From NCBI RefSeq assembly GCF_002803155.1, contig NZ_NNBP01000038.1:25118-89117 (forward strand): 64,000 nucleotides of DNA, written 5' to 3'. The notes below the pieces were generated by a model. That model saw only the letters and a list, made by a program, of their open reading frames with translations, did no database searches and was not told where the DNA came from. Position 1 is the stretch's first letter; each line of letters opens with the position of its first letter. This DNA is from Streptomyces sp. CB02959. Its GTDB lineage: Bacteria; Actinomycetota; Actinomycetes; Streptomycetales; Streptomycetaceae. The translations under genes and the position numbers were made by a program. Positions 40,325-48,557 of the stretch are shown here, piece by piece.

Positions 40325-41908
40325 ATGCAGAATTCGATGTACCAGTCGTCGCGCTACGTCCGAACCCTGCGCGCCTCGGGCGACCGGGATTTCACGTCAT
40401 TCGGAGGTCGGCTCCATTCCTATGAGGGCGACGAGCGAACCATGGCCTTTCATTCACTCTTCGGAAATGCGCGGCTGATCGACCGGGACATCGTCGGACT
40501 GCTCGACGAGGCGTCCCAGGGCATCAGTTGGGACCGACTGCGGGAGCGGGTCGACGACGACTCCCTGCGCGACCTCGTCGAGGCCCGGTTCCTCGTCGAG
40601 GCGGGGCACGACGAGGCCAGGGAGATCGACGGACTGCTGGAGAGCCGACGGAGCGCGCTGGGCAGCGGCGTGTTCCACTCCTCCATCCAGCTCGTCCTCA
40701 CCAACGCCTGCAACTTCTCCTGCCAGGGGTGTTTCGCGTACAACTTCGACGGCGGCGTCGAGGAACGCAACACCTCCGGAGAGTCGGTGAAGCCCGGTCC
40801 GGTCCTGGTCGAACTGCGCCGCTCGCGCGACGACGCGGGCCCCGCCCACCACGACTCGGGCCCCACACTCGCCAAGGGCGACTGGAACCACGGCTCGGAC
40901 CAGGGCCGCAACCCCTCGATGCACATGTCGCGCGAGGTGGCCGAGAAGACCATCAAGGAGGCCATCGAACTGCGCAAGGTCAACGGCGGCGGCCACCTGA
41001 CGGTGTCGTTCTTCGGCGGCGAACCCACCCTCGCGCGGGGCACCATCCTCCACGTACTGCGCACCTTCGGCGACCACCACGACGGGGTCACCCTCTCCTA
41101 CGACCTGACCAGCAACGGCTCCCGCATCGACGACGAGCTGCTGGCCGCGCTCGCCCGGCACCGCGTCGACACCACCGTCTCCATCGACTACCTGGTCCCG
41201 GAGACCGGCGAGTTCCGCGGCGGACAGCAGCAGCGCACCCCGTGGGCCGTGGTCCGCAAGGCGATCCTCGACATGAAGGCCGCCGGCGTACCCGTCAGCA
41301 TCACCTCGGTGCTCTCCCAGTACACCTGGGAGAAGTGGGGCACCCCGCTCATCGACTTCGTCGCCGAGGCCGGCCTGGACTCCCTCGACGTCATCGTGTC
41401 GTTCCAGGCCAAGGAGTTCTTCCAGGCACACAGCCCGCACGACGTGGCGCAGCGGCTGCTGGCCGCCGTCGACTACGGGCGCGAGCGCGGCGTACAGCTC
41501 AGCGGCTACTGGTACCAGACCTTCCAGATGATCATCGACGAGGCCAAATGGGCCGAGCAGGCCGACTACAAGACCTGCCCGGCGGTCGGCCGCCAGCTCT
41601 CCATCGAACCCAACGGCAGCGTCTTCGCCTGCAAGGCAACCGCCCGCAAGCTGGGCACCATCGACGACTGGCGCGGCATCTTCGCCTCGCCCGCGTACCA
41701 GGACTACGGCATGCGGGCCTACACCAACGGCCCCGGCTGCCAGGGCTGCGAGCTCCAGGGCACCTGCTCGGGCGGCTCCGCCGGAGCACTGGAGGAGGAG
41801 AACGGATCGATCCAGCTGATGTCGCCCGGCTACTGCGCCTACATGCGCGAAGTGGTGCAGGGCCTCCTGGAGCGCCATCACACCCAGAGCCTCGCCGGCT
41901 CGTCCTGA
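40325..41908 (+). CDS. Radical SAM/SPASM peptide maturase
   Basis: 527 residues. Residues ~30-95 form a small winged-helix-like N-domain (FHSLFGNARLIDRDIVGLLD) that could bind the leader. The radical SAM cluster is Cys129-x3-Cys133-x2-Cys136 (CNFSCQGC), followed by SFFGGEP (230-234). The SPASM region has Cys418, Cys436 (G-x4-C), Cys472-x2-Cys475-x5-Cys481 and Cys504; the position expected for a Cys at 485 is Ser, so six of seven canonical ligands are present. Residues 145-200 are a polar His/Asp-rich insert. It should use SAM to modify the precursor, for example by C-S or C-C cross-linking. GGGAG lies about 12 bp before ATG 40325. Confidence 0.88.
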   Translation: MQNSMYQSSRYVRTLRASGDRDFTSFGGRLHSYEGDERTMAFHSLFGNARLIDRDIVGLLDEASQGISWDRLRERVDDDSLRDLVEARFLVEAGHDEAREIDGLLESRRSALGSGVFHSSIQLVLTNACNFSCQGCFAYNFDGGVEERNTSGESVKPGPVLVELRRSRDDAGPAHHDSGPTLAKGDWNHGSDQGRNPSMHMSREVAEKTIKEAIELRKVNGGGHLTVSFFGGEPTLARGTILHVLRTFGDHHDGVTLSYDLTSNGSRIDDELLAALARHRVDTTVSIDYLVPETGEFRGGQQQRTPWAVVRKAILDMKAAGVPVSITSVLSQYTWEKWGTPLIDFVAEAGLDSLDVIVSFQAKEFFQAHSPHDVAQRLLAAVDYGRERGVQLSGYWYQTFQMIIDEAKWAEQADYKTCPAVGRQLSIEPNGSVFACKATARKLGTIDDWRGIFASPAYQDYGMRAYTNGPGCQGCELQGTCSGGSAGALEEENGSIQLMSPGYCAYMREVVQGLLERHHTQSLAGSS

Positions 41909-42017
41909 CCCGGCCCTTCCCGACGACCACCGCAACGGCCCGCCCCGCGGGGCAGGCCGCCGATCCACGACCCGGCCCCGCGAACCCCGTCCGGGCCGAG
42001 GAAGGGTGACTGGTTCC

Positions 42018-43901
42018 ATGGCAACGATTGGGATGCACTTCGGCCATGACGCGGGCGCCGCACTCACCGACGAGCGCGGCTACCGAGTCATCGAGGCCGA
42101 GCGCCGCCTCGGCCTGCGCCATGTGTGCGGCGGCAACGGCGACTTCCCCCGGGCCGCCGCCGAGTGGCTGGCGGAGCTGCGGCAGCGGGCGGCGAGCCCG
42201 GTGACCCGGATCGCGGTGGCCGACTGGTACACGCCGGTGTGCCGGGCACTGCCCCCGGCACTGGTCGAACTCGTCAACGAGGACGCCCGCTGGACGGCCA
42301 CCGGCGGCACCCGCCTCGCCGACGTGGTGACCCGGGTGATCAAACCCCTGGACTGGCCACTGGCCAAGGGGTTCGGCGACATCACCCTGACAGCCGTGCG
42401 CCACCACTACGCGCACGCCGCACTCGCCTACTACACCTCCGGGGCCCGCAAGGCCCTGGTGCTGGCCCTGGACGGGACGGGCAACTACGCCGAATGCGGC
42501 ATGGTCTGCCTGGGCGACGGCGACCAGCTCACCCCGGTGATGTCCTTCACCAACCGCACCGGCCCGCGCTTCGGCCTGGTCTACGAAGCGCTCGCCAGGC
42601 GCATCCACGGCAGCCAGTTCGACACCGGGAAACTGCTCGGACTGACGGCCACCGGGCAGACCGACAGCGCCCTGCTGCCGGTGCTGCGCGCCATGCTCGT
42701 CCCGCAGTCCACCCGCAACGCCTCACCGGACCTGTACGAGCAACTCGAAGAGGACCGACTGACCGGCACCGCGCTGCGCTACGCCGACACCTGGTGGGAG
42801 TACGACCCGTACAGCGGCGGGTATCTGGACGCGGGCCTGGCCGACTCCTCGGACGACGACGTCGTGCACTCCTTCGGCTCGGTCTTCCCCGACGAGATCC
42901 GCACCGCCGACGGCCGGACCACCCCCGTCGGCACCTCCCCCGAGAACCGCACCTGCCGGGACCTGGCGGCCACCCTGCAGACCGCCGTGGAGCAGGACCT
43001 CACCCGACTGGTCAACGGCATCAGTCGACTCTTCCCGAGCTACGCCACGCTCTGCTACGCGGGTGGCTGCGCGCTCAACATCACCGCCAACAGCCGCCTG
43101 GCCGAATCCGGACAGTTCACCCGGGTGTCCATCCCCACCTGCTGCGACGATTCGGGGATCGCGCTGGGCGCGGCACTGGCCGTCGCCGACCCGGCCGACC
43201 GCCCGGCCCTGCTGGGCCACTCGGGAGGGGCGCAACTGGCCTACGCCGGACCACCGCTGGCGGGTCTGGACACGGCGGACGGAGACGACGCGGCCTCACC
43301 CGGGGACCTCACCCGCCGGTTGAGCGGCCGCGGGCTGACCGTGCGCCGCCCGGCCGACGGCGAGGAGTTCCTCCGGACCGTCGCCGACCTGCTGGCCGAC
43401 CGGCGTTGCGTGGCCTGGCTGGAGGGCGGCCTGGAGACCGGACCGCGGGCACTGGGCCACCGCTCGCTGCTGGTCTCGGCCCACTGGAACGGCGCCCGCC
43501 GATACGTCTCCCAGACCATCAAGCACCGGGAGTGGTTCCGACCGGTCGCGCCGATCTGCCCGGAGGAGGTGGCCGACCAGTACTTCACCGGCCCCCTGGA
43601 CCACACCGAGACCATGCTGTTCGCCGTACGCGTGCGGACCGACCGGGCCCGGCAGCTCGCGGAGGCCCGGCACATCGACGGCACGGCCCGCCTCCAGACC
43701 GTACGGCCCGACACCCATCCCCTGCTGCACCGGCTGTGCCACGCGGTCGCCGCCCGCACGCAGCTGCCCGTGCTCATCAACACCAGTGCCAACGCCGGCG
43801 GCCGCCCCCTCCTCAACCACCTCGACGAGGCACTGCAACTGCTCACCGAGACCGAACTGGACGCCGTCGTACTCCCCGAACACCGCCTGATCGTCGAGTG
43901 A
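42018..43901 (+). CDS. O-carbamoyltransferase, NodU/CmcH/TobZ family (first copy)
   Basis: 627 residues. The Kae1-like ASKHA domain starts IGMHFGHDAGAAL and holds the metal-site His pair in HHYAHAAL and the Asp in ALDGTGNY. The YrdC-like-linked C-terminal part shows ETGPRALGHRSLL, a Lys-His run HREWFRPVAPIC and PVLINTSANAGGRPL. These enzymes make carbamoyl-adenylate from carbamoyl phosphate and ATP and pass the carbamoyl group to a hydroxyl. ATG 42018 follows GAGGAAGGG. In this cluster the acceptor may be a hydroxylated peptide, which is inference. Confidence 0.88.
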   Translation: MATIGMHFGHDAGAALTDERGYRVIEAERRLGLRHVCGGNGDFPRAAAEWLAELRQRAASPVTRIAVADWYTPVCRALPPALVELVNEDARWTATGGTRLADVVTRVIKPLDWPLAKGFGDITLTAVRHHYAHAALAYYTSGARKALVLALDGTGNYAECGMVCLGDGDQLTPVMSFTNRTGPRFGLVYEALARRIHGSQFDTGKLLGLTATGQTDSALLPVLRAMLVPQSTRNASPDLYEQLEEDRLTGTALRYADTWWEYDPYSGGYLDAGLADSSDDDVVHSFGSVFPDEIRTADGRTTPVGTSPENRTCRDLAATLQTAVEQDLTRLVNGISRLFPSYATLCYAGGCALNITANSRLAESGQFTRVSIPTCCDDSGIALGAALAVADPADRPALLGHSGGAQLAYAGPPLAGLDTADGDDAASPGDLTRRLSGRGLTVRRPADGEEFLRTVADLLADRRCVAWLEGGLETGPRALGHRSLLVSAHWNGARRYVSQTIKHREWFRPVAPICPEEVADQYFTGPLDHTETMLFAVRVRTDRARQLAEARHIDGTARLQTVRPDTHPLLHRLCHAVAARTQLPVLINTSANAGGRPLLNHLDEALQLLTETELDAVVLPEHRLIVE

Positions 43902-44036
43902 TCCCGTCCGCCGCCCGACGTCCCGTACCCGCATCCCCCGACACCCCGACCAGCCGCAGTCCCGCCGAAACGGCGAGGTCGGGGCCGACCCGTCCCACCC
44001 GACCCCGTGCAGGCGCCGTGTCCCTGGAGAGTGCCC

Positions 44037-44939
44037 GTGGCCGCCATCCCCTTGCGAGACATCCACAAGACGGAACCACTGCGCGTCCTGTCCCCGGCGG
44101 ACTGGGAACAGTGGACCATCCAAGGCTATGTGATCGTCCGTCAGGCAGTGCCGGCGCAGACGGTCGACGTCCTCACCGAGGGCCTGTACTCCTTCCTCGA
44201 CATGCACCCCGACGACCCCGCCACCTGGACCTCCCCGCACACCGGCAACGACCGGCTGCCGGGCCACAGCGGGCTGGTCGAGATGTACAACCACCAAGCC
44301 CAGTGGGACATCCGGCAGACCCCGCGGGTGTACGGGGCCTTCGCCGACATCTGGGACCGCACCGACCTGTGGGTCACCATCGACTTCGCCAACGTCAATC
44401 CGCCCAACCGGGGAGCGCGCGCCTTCGACGGGTTCGTCCACTGGGACGTCGACACCGCCGCCGACCCGCTGCCGGTGAGCTGCCAGGCGGTGCTCTCCCT
44501 GACCCACGGCGACCAGGAGATCGGCGGCTTCCAATGCGTACCGGAGATCTTCACCGAGTGGGAGAAGTGGGTCGGCGGCCAGCCCGCCGACCGCGACCCG
44601 TGCACGCCGGACATCACCGGCTACCCGATCACCACGCCGGAGGTCGCACCCGGTGACCTGATCATCTTCAACAGCCTGCTGCCGCACGGGGTGCACCCCA
44701 ACGTCTCGCCCGCCCGGGTGCGGATGGCCCAGTACCTGACCATGGCCCCCGCCTGGGAGGAGAACGCCGACCTCCGAGCGGCCCGGGTGCGTTTCTGGCG
44801 GGACCGGATCCCACCGCATCCCCCTCAAGGCGGGGTGCGCAAGGCCGAGGCCGACCTGTACGGACCGGCCACGCTGACCGAACTGGGCGAGCGACTGCTG
44901 GGCCTGCGCCCGTGGCCCGAGGGGAGCGCTGTTGGCTAG
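44037..44939 (+). CDS. Phytanoyl-CoA dioxygenase-like Fe(II)/2-oxoglutarate oxygenase
   Basis: 300 residues of the PhyH family. It starts WEQWTIQGYVIVRQAVPAQTVD, has the iron-binding FVHWDVDT (His-x-Asp) near residue 145, the distal His in LLPHGVHPNVS and the Arg for 2-oxoglutarate in PARVRMAQYL. It should hydroxylate (or halogenate-type oxidise) an unactivated C-H. GTG 44037 is chosen because GGAGA sits 6 bp upstream. It lies between two genes of the carbamoylation/peptide set and could create the hydroxyl that is then carbamoylated. Confidence 0.85.
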   Translation: MAAIPLRDIHKTEPLRVLSPADWEQWTIQGYVIVRQAVPAQTVDVLTEGLYSFLDMHPDDPATWTSPHTGNDRLPGHSGLVEMYNHQAQWDIRQTPRVYGAFADIWDRTDLWVTIDFANVNPPNRGARAFDGFVHWDVDTAADPLPVSCQAVLSLTHGDQEIGGFQCVPEIFTEWEKWVGGQPADRDPCTPDITGYPITTPEVAPGDLIIFNSLLPHGVHPNVSPARVRMAQYLTMAPAWEENADLRAARVRFWRDRIPPHPPQGGVRKAEADLYGPATLTELGERLLGLRPWPEGSAVG

Positions 44940-46374
44940 CACCGCCCGATCCGGCACCCGCCCGGTCCGCCGGGTGGACCTGGGCCGCCCGTTCCGCTGG
45001 CTGTGGGCGTCGACCGCCGCCTCCAACGCGGGCGACGGCATCACCCGCACCCTGCTGCCGCTCCTGGTGGTCGCACACCACCCCGACCCGGCGGCGGTCG
45101 CCGGACTGACCACCGTCAACATGCTGCCCTGGCTGCTGTTCGCGCTTCCCGCGGGCGTCCTCGCGGACCGGGTGGACCGGCGCCGCATCGTGCTGGGCAG
45201 CAACGTGATCCGCGCCGCGGCCCTGCTCGGCGCGGCCCTCGCGCTCGCCGGCAACCGCCCGCTGCCCCTGCTGTACGCGCTGGCGTTCCTGCTCGGCATC
45301 GCCGAGACCCTCGCCGACACCGCGGCGCCCGCGATGCTGCCGTGCCTGGTCGACGAGCGGCACCTGGAACGCGCCAACGGCCGACTGCTGACCGTGCAGA
45401 TCGTGCTCAACGAGACGATCGGACCGCCCCTCGCGGGCCTGCTGGTGGGCCTGACCGCCGCCGCGGCACTGGCCACCGGCGGGGTGCTGTACGCACTGGC
45501 CGCGCTGCTGCTGTTCGGCCTGGCCCCGCTCGTCCGCCCCGGCCGCGAGGCGACCCCGGGTGCGTCGCAGGGCGGAGTGCTGCGCGACATCCGGGGCGGT
45601 CTCGGCTTCGTCCTGCGCCATCGCGTCCTGCGGCTCACGCTGGCCGCGAGCGCCCTGTACGGCCTGGTGTTCTCGGCGACCTTCTCGATGCTGGTGCTGC
45701 TGAGCGAGGGCACCTTGGGACTGAGCGAGACCGGTTACGGCCTGCTGCTCACCGCCGGATCGCTGGGGGCGGTCGCCGGCAGTTGGCTGGCGCCCCGGGC
45801 CGCGGACCGGCTGCCCACCGTGCGGCTGGCCCGGTGGTCCCTGGTGGCCTCCGGCGCCGCGTACGCCGCGCTCGGCCTGGGACGCCACCCGGTCCTGGCC
45901 GCGCTGGCGCTCGCCGTCAACGGCGTCTTCATGATGGGCTGGAACATCCCCGTGATGTCGCTGCGCCAGCGCCTCACACCGGAAGAACTCCAGGGCCGGG
46001 TGATGAGCGTGTCCCGGCTGTGCGCCTGGGGCACCATGCCGGTCGGCGCGACGCTCGGCGGCCTGCTCGCCGAAGCCCTGTCCGTTCCCGCGGTGTTCGT
46101 GGTGTGCGGAACCGTCCTGGCCGTGGGAGCGCTGCTGCTGCTCGCGCCGCTGCGCGAGGCCACCTCCGCGGCCGACAACCAGCAGGCGCACACCGCACTT
46201 CCGGCCCCCTCCGCACCACCGCCGTCCCCGGACCCGCCGTCCCCGCACCCACCGTCCTCCGCGCCGCCGCCATCCGATCCACCACCGGCAGATTCACCGC
46301 GATCAGACCTACCGCGATCACACGCACCGTCATCAGACGCACCGCCGCACGGCGACCTTCTCGACAAGGGGTGA
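44932..46374 (+). CDS. MFS transporter (DHA3/EntS type) with Pro-rich tail
   Basis: 480 residues. TM1 region FRWLWASTAASNAGDGITRTLLPLL and motif A-like ALPAGVLADRVDRRRIVLGS are typical of DHA3 exporters such as EntS. About 12 membrane segments end near residue 415. The last ~65 residues are an odd Pro/Ser/Asp-rich tail (PPSPDPPSPHPPSS and similar) encoded by irregular CC-rich repeats. TTG 44932 overlaps the dioxygenase stop by 8 bp and has GGGGAG upstream. Likely exporter of the cluster product. Confidence 0.85.
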   Translation: MASTARSGTRPVRRVDLGRPFRWLWASTAASNAGDGITRTLLPLLVVAHHPDPAAVAGLTTVNMLPWLLFALPAGVLADRVDRRRIVLGSNVIRAAALLGAALALAGNRPLPLLYALAFLLGIAETLADTAAPAMLPCLVDERHLERANGRLLTVQIVLNETIGPPLAGLLVGLTAAAALATGGVLYALAALLLFGLAPLVRPGREATPGASQGGVLRDIRGGLGFVLRHRVLRLTLAASALYGLVFSATFSMLVLLSEGTLGLSETGYGLLLTAGSLGAVAGSWLAPRAADRLPTVRLARWSLVASGAAYAALGLGRHPVLAALALAVNGVFMMGWNIPVMSLRQRLTPEELQGRVMSVSRLCAWGTMPVGATLGGLLAEALSVPAVFVVCGTVLAVGALLLLAPLREATSAADNQQAHTALPAPSAPPPSPDPPSPHPPSSAPPPSDPPPADSPRSDLPRSHAPSSDAPPHGDLLDKG

Positions 46375-46377
46375 CTA

Positions 46378-47313
46378 TTGGACACGCAGCTCTACGACAC
46401 GGTGATCGTCGGAGGCGGCCCGGCCGGCCTCAACGGAGCGCTCTACCTGGGCCGTTCACGCCGCCGCGTGCTACTGATCGACTCCGGCGACGCCCGCAAC
46501 ATGGCGGCGGGCGTCATGCACAACGTCCTCACCAACGACGGTGCCACCATCGCCGACTTCCGGGCCCGCTCGCGCGCCCAACTCGCCGCGTACGACGTCA
46601 CGTTCCGCGACGACGAGGTGCTGTCGGCCGAGCCCGACGGCGACCACGTGGTGGTCACCACCAAGGAGTCCGGCACCCTCCGCGCCCGCACCGTGCTCTA
46701 CGCGGCCGGCGTGCGCTCGGTGCTGCCGCCGATCCCGGGCCTGGCGGACCTGTGGGGCAGCACGGTCCTGGAGTGCCCGTACTGCCACGCCTGGGAAGTG
46801 CGGGACCGCAGCTTCGCCGTGTACGGCGGGGCCGAGCCCGGCGAATGCCTGGCCGCGACCCTGACGGTCTGGTCCGACCGCATCACCTACCTCACCGACC
46901 GGCGCGAACTGCCCCAGGACGAGCGGGACCGCCTCACCGCGGCCGGCGTGCCCGTCGTCAGCGACGGAGTCAGCGAGGTCAAGCCACATGCCGAGGGCGT
47001 CGAGGTCGTCTTCGAGGACGGCCGGACAGCGAGCTACGGGGCACTCTTCCTGCACCTGGGCATCGAACCCCGGGTGGCCCCGCTGCGCCCCTGGCTGCAG
47101 GCCCCGGACCTGGAGTCCGTACAGACCGACGAGCGCGGCCGCACCAGCCTGCCCCGGCTCTACGTGGCCGGGGACCTCGGCCGGAACATGCAACAGGCCG
47201 CCATGGCCGCGGCCAGCGGAGGGCTGGCCGGTATGGCCATCAACGCCGACCTGATCCGCGAGGACCGCCCCGGCTCCCTGCCCGAGCCGCCACCCCCGCT
47301 CCCGGCCCGCTGA
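46378..47313 (+). CDS. Thioredoxin reductase-like FAD oxidoreductase with CPYC motif
   Basis: 311 residues. VIVGGGPAGLNGALYLGRSRRRVLLID binds FAD (residues ~9-35), the redox pair is Cys133-Pro-Tyr-Cys136 in LECPYCHAWE, and LYVAGDLGRNMQQAAMAAASGG closes the FAD site. The NADPH-binding Rossmann part looks degenerate (VYGGAEPGECLAATL). This layout fits the dithiol oxidase group of natural-product pathways (GliT, HlmI, DepH) as well as true thioredoxin reductases. TTG 46378 follows AAGGGG and lies 3 bp after the MFS stop. It may handle a thiol or disulfide of the product. Confidence 0.83.
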   Translation: MDTQLYDTVIVGGGPAGLNGALYLGRSRRRVLLIDSGDARNMAAGVMHNVLTNDGATIADFRARSRAQLAAYDVTFRDDEVLSAEPDGDHVVVTTKESGTLRARTVLYAAGVRSVLPPIPGLADLWGSTVLECPYCHAWEVRDRSFAVYGGAEPGECLAATLTVWSDRITYLTDRRELPQDERDRLTAAGVPVVSDGVSEVKPHAEGVEVVFEDGRTASYGALFLHLGIEPRVAPLRPWLQAPDLESVQTDERGRTSLPRLYVAGDLGRNMQQAAMAAASGGLAGMAINADLIREDRPGSLPEPPPPLPAR

Positions 47314-47420
47314 GCACCCGCCCCGGCCCGCACACCCGTGCCCACCAGGCACGACCGGCGGCCGACCACCCCGCAAGGCACGACCGCCACGCCCAGCACC
47401 CCGACGGGAGCCCCGCTGCG

Positions 47421-48338
47421 ATGACGTCCCCCCGCGCCGAGTTCACCCCGCACATGGAGCACTACACCTTCGTCCTGGAGGACCAGCCCTATCTGGGGTA
47501 CTTCCAATACGGCAACGAGAAGACCCCCGTCTACAGCACCGACCGGCACGGCTTCCGGGTCACCCCCGGCCCCGGCGGACTCCGGGCGACGGTCGGCGAC
47601 GACCGCCCCGACGGCCCCGTACGGGTCCTCGCCGGCAGTTCCGCAGTCTTCGGCGTGGGCGCCACCGGTGACGCGGCCACCATCTCCGCCCGCCTGTGGA
47701 ACGCCCACGCACCCCGACTGCCCTGGCTCAACATCGCCGGCCAGAGCCACAACTCCGCCCAGGAACTCCTGCTGTTCACCCTTTTCCGACACGAACTCCC
47801 ACCCGTCGAGGACATCGTGCTGCTCTCCGGGGTCAACAACCTGGTGCTCAGCCGACTGCCCGAGGAAAAACAGGGCCGACACGGCGCCTTCTTCGACTGC
47901 GGGCCCGCCCCCGACGTCACCCCCTCACCGGAGCAACGAGTAGCACACGCATCGGAATTGACGATCCGGCACCTCGGCGGCTGGAAGGCGCTCGCGGACG
48001 CCCTGGACGCCCGGCTGACCTTCGTGCTCCAGCCACTCGCGCCCTGGGTGCGCGAGGAACCGCTTCCCCGCGAGAAGCTCCTCTTCGAGGAGTTGGACGA
48101 GGTGTCCAACTTCCGCCGGTTCCACAACGACATCTCCACCCTGAAAGTGGGCCGCGCCTACGCGGACCGGCTGGCCGCCGGATGCGCCCGGCTCGACGTG
48201 CCCTTCCTGGACATGAACGTGGCCCTCGCCGAAGCCGCCGGGCCGGCCGACTGGCTGTTCATCGACCGCGTGCACCTCACCGATCTCGGATACGACCTGG
48301 TGGCCCGGCAACTGGCGGACCACATTGACCTGGTGTGA
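47421..48338 (+). CDS. SGNH/GDSL-like hydrolase
   Basis: 305 residues, no signal peptide. SGNH blocks: RVLAGSSAVFGVGATGD (Ser), NIAGQSHNSAQEL (Gly), VLLSGVNNLV (Asn) and FIDRVHLTDLGYDLVARQL (Asp-x-x-His). It starts a compact unit with the small protein, second carbamoyltransferase and SxtJ-like gene. SGNH proteins of this kind recur beside NodU-type carbamoyltransferases in many bacteria. It may act as an esterase or acyltransferase on the product. The upstream site is weak (GGGAG about 12 bp from ATG 47421). Confidence 0.8.
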   Translation: MTSPRAEFTPHMEHYTFVLEDQPYLGYFQYGNEKTPVYSTDRHGFRVTPGPGGLRATVGDDRPDGPVRVLAGSSAVFGVGATGDAATISARLWNAHAPRLPWLNIAGQSHNSAQELLLFTLFRHELPPVEDIVLLSGVNNLVLSRLPEEKQGRHGAFFDCGPAPDVTPSPEQRVAHASELTIRHLGGWKALADALDARLTFVLQPLAPWVREEPLPREKLLFEELDEVSNFRRFHNDISTLKVGRAYADRLAAGCARLDVPFLDMNVALAEAAGPADWLFIDRVHLTDLGYDLVARQLADHIDLV

Positions 48339-48349
48339 GGAGCCCCGTC

Positions 48350-48556
48350 ATGCGCGACCACGACACCACGGCCACGTCGACGGACCACGGCCGCACGCCC
48401 CGGCTGCGCCACCGCCTCACCGCGTGGCTGCGACACCGCGGCCGCCCCGCCCCGCCCTCCGGCGCCCCGCCGGACCGGCCGGCCGGCCAGGCGCCGTCAC
48501 CGTCCCCGCTGCGGCCCCAGCCCGAGGACGACGCGTCCATCTACCCCCTGTTCTGA
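48350..48556 (+). CDS. Small protein ending IYPLF, possibly DUF5989/SxtK-like
   Basis: 68 residues with GAGGAG 7 bp before ATG 48350, so it is very likely translated. The N-terminal half is His/Arg-rich (RLRHRLTAWLRHRGRP), the middle Pro-rich, and the C-terminus is EDDASIYPLF. DUF5989 proteins, which accompany carbamoyltransferases (as SxtK beside SxtI), end in a similar FIYTLF-type tail, but they have a membrane helix that is lacking here. Alternatives are a second precursor peptide or an unrelated accessory protein. It ends 1 bp before the second carbamoyltransferase. Confidence 0.55.
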   Translation: MRDHDTTATSTDHGRTPRLRHRLTAWLRHRGRPAPPSGAPPDRPAGQAPSPSPLRPQPEDDASIYPLF

Positions 48557-48557
48557 C

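Noticed and set aside
42006..42017. GTG 42006 as start of the first carbamoyltransferase
   Set aside because: The GAGGAAG site nearly touches this GTG, whereas it is at a workable distance from ATG 42018, which also starts directly before the conserved N-terminus.
45003..48338. 1111-codon open frame on the plus strand running over exporter, flavoprotein and SGNH genes
   Set aside because: Only the end of the frame (from 47421) has family motifs. The upstream part is Arg/Pro/Ala-rich shadow of two other genes in different frames.
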